Shown: positions 10,440 through 20,747 of the stretch, in pieces
How positions within the stretch are numbered: the stretch's first letter is position 1
Layout of the letters: each line of letters opens with the position of its first letter
Position numbers and translations under genes: made by a program
Source of the DNA: Aradus depressus
Lineage: Eukaryota > Arthropoda > Insecta > Hemiptera > Aradidae
Direction of reading: 5' to 3'
Assembly (NCBI GenBank): GCA_963662175.1
Contig: OY759219.1
Location: 24,904,908-24,968,907, forward strand
Length of the DNA: 64,000 nucleotides
The notes under the pieces: generated by a model
What the model saw: the letters and a program-made list of their open reading frames with translations, nothing else
Databases searched by the model: none
What the model was told of the DNA's origin: nothing

Positions 10440-11125
10440 GGTCATCCGAAAACGTATCGTTAATACTACTTTATTATGACGTATCCTATCACCATGTGTT
10501 AGTTTAAAGGAAATATATATTATTATTGATTATCAGTAAATCAGGGAAGACAATGGGTATAGAGTATGGGCGGCAACTTGCGTTATTTCCTACAATTCGA
10601 GATGTACAGTGAAAGTGACTTGTCTGTTTATATGTGAGAAAAAAATCCTTAATAAAAATATTCAACTCTAATTTTAAAATGGTTCAAAAAGTCCTATTGA
10701 AAACACTAAGTGAATTGTGTGCAAAATGGAAAGGGGGTGGGGGGGAGGTTTCATTGAATAAGAAATCAGTATAACTTTTAATAAGTGAGTTTGGAAGCGG
10801 TGTAAAACCTTGCTTTAATAAAGTGTCGTCGTGGAGTTTGGCGGGAGTTAGTGAGAGAGGGAGAAGGGAACGCGGGGGCGGGAGTGAGAAGGCGCGCGCG
10901 GGAAGAAGCAACAAGTGCCTCCTTTATAATTCACACCACTTCAATCTGTAGCCGCTATCCAACGTTACAACCTTTTTAAATCTCATCCACTTTGGTATAT
11001 TTTAATTAAGTTCTTCATTCTAGACACTAATTCACTGGGTAAATAATTGTGTACACTTAAGATCTGAATTTTTTAATTCACCCAAGATAAAAATCTTACT
11101 TATTGTCCATGTAATTAGACGAAAA
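10440..11125. other. Spacer with GC-rich patch, no gene seen
   Basis: A purine-rich GC patch (10845-10905, GGCGCGCGCGGGAAG) stands out from AT-rich surroundings. It might be a promoter or 5' UTR but no adjoining ORF or splice site supports that. The opposite-strand ORF is proline-rich and composition-driven. Confidence 0.35.
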
Positions 11126-11515
11126 GAGTCGGTGAATCATTGGTAATAACAGAGTTTCCACCCTTCCTTCGCAAATAGTTAATAGATTTTATTGAAATTC
11201 AATAGTTTTTCTACTAAATTTCATGTTGATAGATTCGTCTCCTATATATGTCTATCGACATTGATAAATGTTTTTTCTTCCCCAGCGACAAGAAGTATAA
11301 GGGAAGTTATGCAATAGATCAGAAATTTGATGCGAAATTTTCAACGAAATTTGCGAAATTTTCATGTTTTCCGACCTCCTAATTCTAAAAAATAAATATA
11401 AATATGCCTATCTGTATGTCTGTGAACACGATATCCTATAGAATGAATGTATCGATACAAAAGTTTCAGCCAAACGGGAGTAAATTCAAACATAACATTC
11501 CAGTGAAATCTCAAC
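11126..11515. repeat. Two family R pieces, opposite strands
   Basis: A minus piece starting AGTCGGTGAATCATTGG (11126-11272) meets a plus piece starting CTTCCCCAGCGACAAGAAG (11276-11515), which reads on to TCCTATAGAATGAATGTATC. The two point away from each other at the shared CTTCCCC word. Confidence 0.7.
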
Positions 11516-11547
11516 AAACTTGAAATGTTGGGAGAGGGAGCCGTAAG

Positions 11548-11838
11548 GTGAGCTCAAGATGGCGGGTTCGATACCCGCCTGAGACCATATATTTTTTATC
11601 TGGGAGGTGAAGAAACCTTGCGCACGTCACGTTAAGCGATGGTCCCGAGCCTGTACGATGTCAGGTACTCGTTAAAGACCCCTGCCCTAGGTGAATAAAA
11701 ATTTAGAGTAGGCAATATTTAGGACTCCCACAGTAGAGTCGGGCTCATGTCCACCAGAGTGATGAAAGAACGCTCTGCTAGTAGGCGATATGACCTCGTA
11801 GATAAAGCCCGGGCATGAGTCATAATAACTAACTAAGT
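11548..11838 (+). mobile_element. Family S SINE, 5'-truncated
   Basis: Starts inside the head at GAGCTCAAGATGGCGGGTTC (B box GGTTCGATACC) and is complete to CATAATAACTAACTAAG. This copy has the TAACTAACTAA tail rather than CCTAACC. A Helitron begins two bases after the tail. Confidence 0.9.
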
Positions 11839-11839
11839 A

Positions 11840-12360
11840 TCATATATAAGCTGAAAATGTCTGTGCGTTGTACCGCTATAACTCACGAACGACTTGATGG
11901 ATTTGATTAATTTTTTTTTTAATTTGTTCGTCATTGTCTGTGGAAGGTTATAGGCGTATTAGTACCTCAATATCTGGTCCATCCCAGCATCCACCCATGC
12001 AATCTTTGTAACTCAAAAACCACTGCAATGATTAATGAAGAATCTTTTTGAATAGATAAGTTTTATCTACCGGAAGGTTAAGGTCTATTTTTTAATCAAC
12101 CCCTGGTCCATCCCAGCATCCACTCACGCAATCTTTGTAACTCGAAAACCATTGCAACGATTAATGAGAAATCTTTTTGAATAAATTAGTTTTAGCTCCA
12201 AAGCTAGCGTTACTACAGTTGAAGGACTATAAGACTTATTCCGTATGTATAATTGAAAATTATAACATCATGAATGTACTGTCGTGGAACTGAATAGCCT
12301 TATAGGAGATATTGGGAGAAAAGTCAAAGTTCCCAGGGCAACGTCGGGTATTACTGCTAG
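11840..12360 (+). mobile_element. Helitron, nonautonomous
   Basis: Starts TCATATATAAGCTGAAAATG and ends ATTACTGCTAG, inserted between A (11839) and T (12361), the hallmark AT target. A weak hairpin (CCCAGGGCAACGTCGGG) precedes the CTAG end by about 12 bases. It contains two 129-bp internal units, each beginning CTGGTCCATCCCAGCATCCA (11974 and 12103). No RepHel protein is encoded. Confidence 0.9.
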
Positions 12361-12564
12361 TAGTAAATAATATTACTCAAAGAACAACCTGCAGAGAAAT
12401 ATTTAAAAAAAACTTTAAATCTTACCTTTGCCTGCTGCTTATATCGACTGGGGAATTATATTATTGGCCATAAAAACCGTTAATAATTTTTACCCAGTAA
12501 TGTCAGTGTGAATGATCTGTAAAAGCGCGGTTGGTATAAAAAATGTTTTGTAATGGTCACATCA

Positions 12565-12842
12565 TATTATACAGAAGACCTTTTTGAGTTTATGCTGAGT
12601 TGTCCTTGGCTGGTGACTGACTCCTGGTGTTGCCAATATGTCCAGTAAAGAAGGCTGTCGTCCTCCTCAAAGTGGGCCATCGTGACTTGACAACACAGTA
12701 CACAGTTGTCTCTTTGGTACCCCCATGGTCGCACATCATCAGTATACTTGCTGAACCATTCCATTCCCAGTGGGAGGAGAAATATGAAAGTCGGCCCTTT
12801 TAAATTGGAGGACGAACGAGAAAGGCTCAATTCATCAACCAC
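12565..12842 (-). pseudogene. Unidentified coding relic
   Basis: An open frame of about 90 codons with balanced base composition unlike its surroundings. It includes FLLPLGMEWFSKYTDDVRPW and DNCVLCCQVTMAHFEEDD and stops at TAA. The nearest upstream in-frame codon of note is TGA. I do not recognise the family. It could be a transposon or host-gene exon remnant; there is no clear splice acceptor. The frame is real enough to test by protein search but may be chance. Confidence 0.35.
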
Positions 12843-12957
12843 ATGACCAAAATGACCTCACAGTTTGAAAAGTCGCAACATGGTTTGGAGAATTAGATAC
12901 TAGAAATTTAAGATAAAGGCAGAGAAGAAAAAATTTTCACTAAAATCAAAGTCAAAA

Positions 12958-13028
12958 GTTATGATGACCAATGTTTACATTCTTGTGCCTATTATAGGTA
13001 TAAGAATGTAAACATTGGTCATCATAAC
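12958..13028. repeat. 27-bp perfect hairpin
   Basis: Arms 12958-12984 and 13002-13028 are perfect reverse complements (GTTATGATGACCAATG at the outer end). The 17-base spacer is itself partly palindromic (CCTATTATAGG). It abuts the left end of the hAT element that follows. Confidence 0.92.
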
Positions 13029-13698
13029 ATGGGCGTAGCCAGGGGGGGGGGGGGGGGGCACGTGCCCCCCCCTGGCCAGAGAAAAAAATATATAAAAATT
13101 AAATAAACTAAAAAAATAGTTTTTATTAAAAATGCATTGCTTGCAAGTTACCATAGGATCATCAAATTTCCCGTTCTTCTGACTCCTAAATCAGCAATCA
13201 GCTGTTGTAAGTGCAGGGCGCAGGCCATGCGCTGTAACTGTTCACTGTGTTTGTGTTCACGCGACAGTTTGTTTTGAGGTTTTGACGAAGTTTTCGTCTA
13301 ACAGTTCCGTTCCGTTTTGACTGTTTTCCATATTTGCATAAAATTATTAAAATTAGCATGGATATTAGGAAGTTTTTTAGTAAGTATCTTGAATTACTTT
13401 GTAATTGAATTGAAGAGCCTAGAGATTCAAACCTAATAGTCCAAGCTCCCATGGCACAAAAAGAAGGTACCCCATCCAAACATCTCAAATTTTAAAGGTG
13501 AAAATGCTTGGAAAACATGTAAAAAAACATTTTACCCCCGCCAGACTAGAAAAAATGTATTAATTGATATCTTAAAGGAATTTTTGAAATTAGCTAAAAA
13601 AAAGGAATTTACTTTTTAACCCCCCCCCCCCCCCCTCCCCCCCCCCCCCCTGTAACCTAACTTTGCCCCCCCTGCTCAAAATACTGGCTACGCCCCTG
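13028..13698 (+). mobile_element. Family M hAT element, long version
   Basis: Left end CATGGGCGTAGCC plus an 18-G run; right end GGCTACGCCCCTG after a long interrupted poly-C (13621-13650). The inner left 160 bases match the right-hand inner part of other M copies (AATCAGCAATCAGCTGTT), but the middle is different and includes a possible transposase start (13358). No 8-bp duplication is visible (CATCATAA against TACCTATA). It may be closest to the parent of the shorter M copies. Confidence 0.82.
13358..13408 (+). pseudogene. hAT transposase N-terminus fragment?
   Basis: ATG at 13358 reads MDIRKFFSKYLELLCN then a stop. MDIRxFF is the usual start of TTF/ZMYM-type hAT transposases as I know the family. 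It sits in the correct place, inside a hAT element behind a 5' region. Only 16 codons survive, so this is suggestive rather than proven. Confidence 0.45.
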
Positions 13699-13827
13699 TA
13701 CCTATAGCATAAGGAAGTATTGCAATCGTGTGAAGATCCAATATCGCATTTTTAACGGAATTGCCCTTTGACTTTCTCACATAGTGTTAATCATGTCATT
13801 TCCAGGCCATTCTTTGTTAGTAATATG

Positions 13828-13871
<44 letters not shown>

Positions 13872-14238
13872 CGTCGTTATGTTTATTTCGGATTATTTAG
13901 TAGGTATACATTACATTTTCTCGCGTATACAACGTCACACATCGGTCGATCGTTGCGGGAGCTGGGGATCAGGGTAGGGCTTAAGTGAGGCTATGACACA
14001 TTGGGGACGCTAAGTTTTGTTCTTGAACAATGAGAGAATAATTCCATTTCCGATTTTAGGTTTTCGGCTATTTAAAACATTTTTAGTTGAATTTAATTTT
14101 TTTTTTATTATATCCACTTTTTTCAAGAAGTGGGAGAAGGGTATTAAAAAAAAAATCCTTTATGAGTTATACTTTTTTACAGTTATTCGTAAATCTTCTT
14201 TCTTCTTGGTATCATAACTATTATGTTAAGAGGGAAAA
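13699..14238. other. Spacer with (ATA)n, no gene seen
   Basis: Starts with a word related to the R/AAGGAAGTATTGCAATCG group. Contains an (ATA)n microsatellite at about 13827-13870. No supported gene. Confidence 0.5.
13827..13870. repeat. (ATA)n microsatellite
   Basis: About 14 uninterrupted ATA units. Confidence 0.97.
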
Positions 14239-14239
14239 T

Positions 14240-14871
14240 AGGGGGCCATGGCAGGGGCGTGCCCCCCCTGGCCAGAGCAAAAAACTAAGATAAACATTAA
14301 ATAAACTAAAAAAATTGTTTTTATAAAAAATGGATTGCTTGCAAGTTACCAATAGGATCTTCAAATTTCCCGTGCGTCTGATTCCTAAATCAGCAATCAG
14401 CTGTTACATAAATGTACATGTACAAAACAAGTCATATTACGATTATTTTAATATATATATGAATTCGATCATTTCATTTCCTAGCTCAAAATCGTCATTT
14501 ATGTTATACTTTATACTCTTAAAGCTGATTTTACATGCGCAGTAAAAATGTAAAGTGCAGCAGCTGCAAATGCATGCTACTGGATGTGAGTCATTTAATT
14601 CTAAAAGCACACTACAGCGTGCATTTGCTACTGCTGCTCTTTGCATTTTTGCTGCTCATGTAAAGTCAACTTAAGTATTACAGTCAGTGGTTACCTCAGG
14701 GGGAGCTTCTAGAGGTCCGAGTCTCCCAAATTAATAACAAAACGTCTGCAACGCTAACCATGGAAACTGCGGGCTGTGCCCCTGGGAGTCTATACTCTCC
14801 ACCCTCGTAGCCTAACTTTGCCCCCCCCCCCCCCCCCCCCCCCCCCTCCTGCTCAAAATCCTGGGCCCCTG
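14240..14871 (-). mobile_element. Family M hAT MITE
   Basis: Left end is degraded (GGCCATGGCAGGGGCGTG CC), right end CAAAATCCTGGGCCCCTG after a 26-C run (14821-14846). The centre holds the family hairpin: arms near 14545-14575 and 14613-14650 with GCAGCAGCTGCAAATGC and GCATTTGCTACTGCTGC. Oriented opposite to the copies at 29540 and 51349. Confidence 0.85.
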
Positions 14872-15113
14872 GTCCATGATGTTACTGAAATGTAGTAATG
14901 GATAGAATCAGAATTTATTAATTGTTCTTTTGTAGTATATTCACAAAAGAGAGTTGAAAAACGCGGACATATTCTGGAAATTAATAAAACATAAATAAAA
15001 TAAAGTTATTTCTGAAATATTTCGATTCCATAAAACTTTTTATATTACCAGTTTCGGTATTACACATGTTTAATAAAATAATAAATTCCAAGTTTTTAGT
15101 CTTAGTTTATAAT

Positions 15114-15138
15114 CTGACGATACTGTAATGCCGAAATT
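15114..15138 (+). other. CTGACGA...CCGAAA motif
   Basis: CTGACGATACTGTAATGCCG followed by AAATT. The 15-base word TGTAATGCCGAAATT (15124-15138) recurs inverted at 15545-15559, just outside the hAT MITE between them. Confidence 0.6.
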
Positions 15139-15142
15139 ATAT

Positions 15143-15532
15143 CAGTGGCAAATTGCAATAACCAGTTAACTGACACGAACCTGATTTCGAGATATTCATG
15201 TTTAAAGTTTCGAGAGAAAAAAATCTGTATTAAACATATTCAGTAAATTTATGGACAAAATATAATTCAGGTTGACTAATAGACCCCAAAAAACACGAAA
15301 AAAAGTTTTTCATGAATGACCTCAAAGTGTACACGATTTATGTCAGTTAACTGGTTATTACAAAATAATTCCAGTTAACTGATTCGGTTTTCCTGAAAAC
15401 ACAGTCATAAATATCAATTTAAACAATGGACTCATGTGGGAAATGAAAATTTAGATCAAAATACACATTTTTCTCAGAAAATCTCATTTTTTTAAAAAAT
15501 GTCACTTAACTGGTTATTGCAATTTGCCACAG
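15143..15532. mobile_element. 390-bp hAT-like MITE, long TIRs
   Basis: Left end CAGTGGCAAATTGCAATAAC and right end, read inward, CTGTGGCAAATTGCAATAAC; the inverted match extends about 32 bases (to AACTGACA/AAGTGACA). CAGTGGC termini are typical of hAT. Flanks AATTATAT and AAATATAC match at 6 of 8. An inner repeat of the TIR word (GTCAGTTAACTGGTTATT) occurs near 15340. No ORF. Confidence 0.85.
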
Positions 15533-15559
15533 AAATATACAAACAATTTCGGCATTACA

Positions 15560-16110
15560 ATATAGTACAATATTTCAAGAAGTGTTTTTTTATTTTTTGG
15601 AGTCCCTGAGTATGGCTAAAAACATAACGAAATAAAACTCCCGGGGCCATGGATGTTGTAAATAATTAGACATGTGAAAAAAAAATCTTTATTTCTTTTT
15701 CTTTTTACGGATGTACAATAATAATAATAATAATAATATTAACAGACAATACTCATGGTCAAAGACCGTCTGAGGGGTTATCTATACTATTTCTACTTGA
15801 TAATATATACAAATACAAAAAAAAAAAAACATCCTGTTTATATTTGTTGTTTGATGTTTTGAGGTGGTCGACTTCTTGGTCATTACATCTTCCTGTTTAT
15901 ATATTATTAATAATTAAATTCTGAAACCAATTTTATAATTCCAGGCGGCTTTGCAATAGTTAATTAAATTTTCGTTATTTCCTCCATGTAGATAGTGACT
16001 CTCATAATAAAAATCAGCTTTGCGCTCTCGCCGGCCAACCCCAGATATTCAATAAACTAATTACAGCTTAATTATGTTTTATTAAAATAGATAAGAAATT
16101 CTTTTAAGAT
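15560..16110. other. Spacer, no gene seen
   Basis: AT-rich with an (ATA)n tract near 15716-15736. No gene or named element recognised. Confidence 0.5.
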
Positions 16111-16111
16111 G

Positions 16112-16137
16112 GGCAGGCGATATGACCTCGTAGTTAA
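16112..16137 (+). mobile_element. Family S SINE, tiny 3' piece
   Basis: GGCAGGCGATATGACCTCGT plus AGTTAA, an isolated 26-base scrap of the SINE 3' block. Confidence 0.7.
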
Positions 16138-16240
16138 AAATAATATAATAATGAAAAAATTTAAAAAAACAATAATAAAAACATATTTCAAAAATTCGTT
16201 GCTATGCGTTACAATTTAAACATTATATTCTCATATTAGT

Positions 16241-16496
16241 ATCTGGGAGGTCAAATAAACTTAAGCACGCCGTCCTTCGGATGGGACGTTAAGCGATGGT
16301 CCCGAGCCTGTACGATATCAGGTACTCGTTAAAGACCCCTACCCTAGATGAATAAAAATTTAGGGTAGGCAAAATTTAGGACTCCCACAGTGGAGTCGGG
16401 CTCATGTCCACCAGAGTGCCGAAAGAGCGCTCTGGTAGTAGGCGATATGACCTCGTAGTTAAAGCCCGGGCATGAGTCATAAAACCTAACCTAACC
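16241..16496 (+). mobile_element. Family S SINE, tandem unit 1
   Basis: 5'-truncated copy starting ATCTGGGAGGTCAAATAAAC and ending CCTAACCTAACC. Preceded by TTCTCATATTAGT, which recurs after it. Confidence 0.93.
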
Positions 16497-16509
16497 TTCT
16501 CATATTAGT

Positions 16510-16765
16510 ATCTGGGAGGTCAAATAAACTTAAGCACGCCGTCCTTCGGATGGGACGTTAAGCGATGGTCACGAGCCTGTACGATGTCAGGTACTTGTTA
16601 AAGACCCCTACCCTAGATGAATAAAAATTTAGGGTAGGCAAAATTTAGGACTCCCACAGTAGAGTCGGGCTCATGTCCACCAGAGTGACGAATGAGCGCT
16701 CTGGCAGTAGGCGATATGACCTCGTAGTTAAAGCCCGGGCATGAGTCATAAAACCTAACCTAACC
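16510..16765 (+). mobile_element. Family S SINE, tandem unit 2
   Basis: Starts at exactly the same SINE base as unit 1 and shares its private variants (GAGGTCAAATAAAC, CCCTAGATGAATAAA), differing at about seven positions. TTCTCATATTAGT separates the units and TCATATTAGT follows. The shared truncation point means duplication of one insertion with its target repeat, not two independent insertions. Confidence 0.93.
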
Positions 16766-16876
16766 TCATATTAGTATTATATTAAAAGTTTTTTGCAAAT
16801 ATTATACGTTTTTACTTTCTTATACATATATTATATGGAAGTATTATATATAATAAACAAATATAAATGATAAAGA

Positions 16877-17208
16877 GGGCGCCGGTAGCTCAGTGGTATG
16901 CGTGCTTGACTTCTGAGCTCAAGAACGTGGGTTCGTAGCCCGACCGAGGCCCTTAGTTTATTTTATCTGGGAGGTAAAATAAACTAAAGCACGCCGTCCT
17001 TCGGATGGGACGTTAAGCGATGGTCCCGAGCCTGTACGATGTCAGGTACTCGTTAAAGACCCCTTACCCTAGGTGAATAAAAATTTAGGGTCGGCAAAAT
17101 TCAGGACTCCCACACTAGAGTCGGGCTCATGTCCACCAGAGTGACGAAAGAGCGCTCCGAATGACCGCGTAGTTAAAGCCCGGGCATGAGTCAAAAACCT
17201 AACCTAAC
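16877..17208 (+). mobile_element. Family S SINE, GTAGCCC subfamily
   Basis: Full-length head GGGCGCCGGTAGCTCAGTGG. The B box region reads GGTTCGTAGCCCG instead of GGTTCGAAACCCG, a variant shared with the copy at 37284-37615. A deletion removes TGGTAGTAGGCGAT. The CCTAACCTAAC tail abuts a jockey LINE fragment. Confidence 0.92.
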
Positions 17209-17216
17209 AGCGTAGT

Positions 17217-17556
17217 TAAACACACGTGTACTATTCTCTTATACAAGTCGCTCCTACTTCCACTTCTAACATACGCCTGTCCAGTCTGGATCGGAACCAG
17301 AAACACTAACATGAAACGACTACAAACATTTCAGAATAAAGTACTCCGAATAGCAACAAACGCACCCTGGTTTGTCAGGAATCACAAAATCCACGAAGAA
17401 TTGGGTGTTCCTCTTTTTGCAGCTCACATCGAGAAACTAGTGAAGAACCACCACGAAGCCCTTGTGCATTGTTTCGGGGCTGTACACTACAGTCTAGGAG
17501 CGCCTACTCCTGGGAGGCGACTCAAACAAAGACTGTACCAGGACTTCCTATTTTAA
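17217..17556 (+). pseudogene. Jockey-clade LINE, RT C-terminal tail
   Basis: An open frame reads LLYKSLLLPLLTYACPVW, then RLQTFQNKVLRIATNAPWFV and HKIHEELGVPLFAAHIEKL, ending at TAA after YQDFLF. The order Y-A/G-x-P-V-W, K-x-L-Q-x-F-Q-N-K-x-L-R-x-x-T-N-A-P-W and H-x-D/E-L-G-V/I-P is diagnostic of the thumb and C-terminus of jockey-type reverse transcriptase. About 110 codons remain; the endonuclease and RT catalytic motifs are absent, so it is a 5'-truncated dead copy. The 3' UTR runs to about 17655, where another SINE begins. Confidence 0.92.
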
Positions 17557-17659
17557 ACCCTTTATTTTCTTATATATTTGTGTATAGCACCTTTTCTTGC
17601 TGGTCCAAATAATTTTGTTGTTGTTAAACATTATATGAAACTATTTCCTACAGAAATTG

Positions 17660-17927
17660 AGGGCGCCGGTAGCTCTGCGGTATGCGTGCTTGCCTTCTAA
17701 GCTCAAGATCGTGTTCGAAACCAGACCGAAGCCCTTAGTTTATTTTATATGGGAGTTAAAATAAACTTTAGTACGCCGTCCTTCAGATGGCACATTAAGC
17801 GATGGTCCCGAGCCTGTACGATGTCAGATACTCGTTAAAGACCCCCTGCCCTAGGTGAATAAAAATTATATAAGACATTGTAGTTAAAGCCCGGGCATGG
17901 GTCGTAGGTAGTAACCAACCAACCTAC
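17660..17927 (+). mobile_element. Family S SINE, internally deleted
   Basis: Full head (GGGCGCCGGTAGCTCTGCGG) but lacking about 90 bases between AATAAAAAT and AGTTAAAGCC. Tail is GTAACCAACCAACC, a third tail type. Confidence 0.88.
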
Positions 17928-17929
17928 AA

Positions 17930-18620
17930 AAATTATAGTTGGAAATTTAATAAGAAACATTTTTTGCAAGGGCAAAATATTCCGTAGGATTAACCGTTTT
18001 CGCGTGAATCAAGCAAACGTCTAAAAACATAGGTCTCAGGACATAATTTTAAGACTTTAGCAACATGTATCTCATCACACTTTCAATCTTCTCAACTTCT
18101 ATTAAATGATTTTTGATTAAGCGATATATACAAGTTGTATTTTGTAAAATGTACTTAGACCCCGAGTTAAAGTGGTCTTATTTTTCGTCCGATTTCAGCC
18201 AAAATCTAATCAAATCTAATTTTTGCATGAAACTCCAAGTTCATTGCTACAATATTGCTCAGTTGGATCCCTCATAATATTCCAATCATATACTCAGAGA
18301 TAAACAGACGCGACCGATATCAGGATGAAAATGATCAATACATTTTAAGGAGATCTTGAAATGTGAAATTTCGTTGAAAATTAAGAAAGTATTAGAAAAA
18401 ATTAATAGATATTTGTCAATATTGGCCATTTACAGTGTCTTTTGTTTCAGCGATATGTTTATTTCACAATGACGATAAGTTAGAATAAATAGTTTTGTGG
18501 TCACTTAGACTGTTTACACGATTCAAAAGTAAAAAATGATTTTGGAGATATCGTTTTGTTTAGTCTACACAAGTAGACAGTGGCATATTTATCTACAGAA
18601 AATATACAATTCTATAGAAA
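17930..18620. other. Spacer, no gene seen
   Basis: AT-rich, with vague similarity to family R wording (GTTGAAAATTAAG, CGATTTCAGCC) but no alignable copy. No ORF of interest. Confidence 0.45.
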
Positions 18621-18627
18621 GTATTTT

Positions 18628-18735
18628 AAAAAACGTATTCGGTGAATCATCTACAATGAACTTCCCCTGCGCGAATTAATCAACTATATTTTCGCTCTAT
18701 CTCTGAAACAATCTATCGACTGTTGATCAATAGGT
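18628..18735 (-). repeat. Family R fragment
   Basis: TCGGTGAATCATCTACAATG then CTTCCCCTGCGCGAATTAAT, only the outer end is present. Confidence 0.65.
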
Positions 18736-18999
18736 GTCTTCTTCGTTGGCTGAACTCTGTCCAGCAGTGGTGGCAGACCGAGAGGGATCGGAAGAGCTGA
18801 CTACATGAGACACTGGCCAGTCCCGCCACTCCCTAAGTAGATTAGCTACTTAAATAATAATAGCTAACACGTCTCCCGGCCTGGACCACTTCAGCCTTCG
18901 AGGAGGTTTGTCAGGATAAGAAAGGCATGAGAGAAATTAGGCAAAAGGATTTTCATGGTAGGAAAGTTTAAAATGGAAGTTTAGGAAACGGGACATAAC

Positions 19000-19424
19000 C
19001 AATAATTGTAATAGAAGACAGTTGGGAAATCAGTTTTTGACAAATTGTACTAAATCAGAACTGCCAAATAGCGGAGGTCTTTTATGAAGTAATATGTAGA
19101 GATTGGAGGAACTATAACGTAATAATTTTAGTAAAAATAGGTAATGATTTACAAAACGGTAATAAATAAAATTTTACTAACGATTATTTTGAATATGACG
19201 TTCACCAATTTCTTTAATATTATATTCAATATCAATACAAACTGTTCACTGTACACTTGTAGAATATATAAAACAGCTGACTGTTTGATTCGGGACTTTA
19301 TCAATAATTGTAATAGAGGACAGTTGGGAAATCAATTTTTGACAAATTGTAAGATAGCATCTATACTAAATCAGAACTGCCAAATAGTGGAGTTTTATTA
19401 TGAAGTAATATGTAGAGATTGGAG
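19000..19424 (+). repeat. Direct repeat of a 110-bp unit
   Basis: AATTGTAATAGAAGACAGTT to GTAGAGATTGGAGG occurs at 19002-19107 and again at 19306-19424, the second with a short insertion (AAGATAGCATCTATA). The sequence between them recurs at 27873-27995. Confidence 0.85.
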
Positions 19425-20196
19425 GCCTGTTTTAAATAAGACGTTGGTCGGAACGACGAAGAGAGAGAGAGGGTGCCGTAGGAAGATGAATGGTCTGAAG
19501 GATCAAATCGTGTGGGACACCATTCAATGTAGATTAGATGAGGAGAGGGCATTGATTAGTGGACCGGGACAGGGACTGGGACTGGGGGACTTATGGCAGT
19601 ATGACCCTCAGGGGTCATGGGGCATTTTATAGGTCTTTGTCGCAGGAGAGGGAGGTCTAGGGAGAACCTTGAGCACTTTAAAGACGGAATCCATGCATGT
19701 TCGCTCCGTTCCACTCATCACCCCGTACGTCAAATCATCGGAGAAGAGGGCACAATTATGTACTTCCCCACAACGATTTAATCAATTAACTTATCCTCCT
19801 CCAAAACCAGTGGACCGTTTGCGCTAATATTAGATGATTAACCTAAATAGGGGCTCCTAAATCCTCATACTAAATGTTGTATCGATAAATTCATTATATC
19901 GACAGTCGGGGTTTCTGAGTTACGCTTCCCCCTAATCACCCCTTCCGTTGGGCCGATTTGGCTGAAAATCGATAGGTGTCCTCACAGGGTTTGGGTCACA
20001 CATATAAAATTTTGTGTCGATACATTCACTCTATCAGGAGTTATCGTCTTCACAGACCCACAGACAGACAGACTTTTTTTTTCATATCAGGAATCAAGGG
20101 ATTGGGAAACATAAAATTCCATTGAAAACTTAACATCGAATTTTTGAACGATTACATAACTTCCTCTATACTTCGTATAGCTGGGAAGTATAATAA
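19366..20196 (+). repeat. Arm 1 of 0.8-kb inverted duplication
   Basis: Begins CTAAATCAGAACTGCCAAAT, contains a unique module of about 380 bases (with a GGGACTGGGACTGGG minisatellite) and then a minus-strand R copy. The partner at 36288-37110 is the reverse complement, visibly about 95% alike over some 700 bases and looser over the R tail. The open frame through this module shows no domain. Confidence 0.9.
19755..20196 (-). repeat. Family R copy in inverted duplication
   Basis: Runs from TACTTCCCCACAACGATTTA to CTATACTTCGTATAGCTGGG. The outer GGTGAATCACC end is replaced by the unique module GAGAAGAGGGCACAATTATG, the same junction as in the partner copy. Confidence 0.85.
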
Positions 20197-20282
20197 ATAG
20201 ATTTTTAAATGAACCATGGTAAATTCTATAAATAATTAATACACAGGTATCAGTCCAACAATATATTTTATTTATACAACTA

Positions 20283-20311
20283 GTTTCGGGAATTAACTGT
20301 CATCCTCAGGT
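20283..20311 (-). other. CTGAGGATGAC...CCGAAAC motif
   Basis: Reverse strand reads CCTGAGGATGACAGTTAATT then CCCGAAACTAG. Similar to the motifs at 9049 and 15114. Confidence 0.55.
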
Positions 20312-20407
20312 AGTGAATCTGAACATAAATAAACCAAAAAATATTTTTACTTAAAAAAATATTATACTTAAAAATGACCTTAGAGTAGAGAGGGGGTTAA
20401 ATAAGTT

Positions 20408-20497
20408 ATAGGTTAGGTTAGGTTTTATGACTCATGCCCGGACTTTTAACTACGAGGTCATATCGCCAACTACCAGAGCGCTCTTTCGTCACTCTGA
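20408..20497 (-). mobile_element. Family S SINE, 3' end only
   Basis: GGTTAGGTTAGGTTTTATGA then the 3' block to CGTCACTCTG; a 5'-truncated minus-strand copy. Confidence 0.88.
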
Positions 20498-20529
20498 AAT
20501 AAGTTATAGACACATCTCAGGGTCTAGCT

Positions 20530-20695
20530 TAAGGTGACCATATTTTTTGGAACAGAATTCGGGACGCTCCAAAATAATTAAATTTTTTGTTGAAATGACA
20601 ATCCCATACCTAAATTCGGGACAAACGGCCGTCCCGAATGACGCTCAAAAAATTTCGGGACCCAACCTCAAAAATCGGGACGGATGGTCACCTTA
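20530..20695. mobile_element. 166-bp hAT MITE with perfect 8-bp TSD
   Basis: Termini TAAGGTGACCAT and ATGGTCACCTTA, flanked by GTCTAGCT on both sides (20522-20529 and 20696-20703). The interior repeats TCGGGAC words. No coding capacity. Confidence 0.95.
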
Positions 20696-20747
20696 GTCTA
20701 GCTGGGATGTTGACTGACTGGGGACAAAGCAAATATCAACCAAGAAA

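Noticed and set aside
19144..19632. 162-codon ORF as a host gene
   Set aside because: It crosses the boundary of the inverted duplication and a dispersed AT-rich repeat, shows low complexity (GPGQGLGLGDL) and its paralogous copy at 36.9 kb is frameshifted relative to it.
20408..20430. Interstitial telomere (TTAGG)n
   Set aside because: Only two or three units and always at the SINE 3' end.
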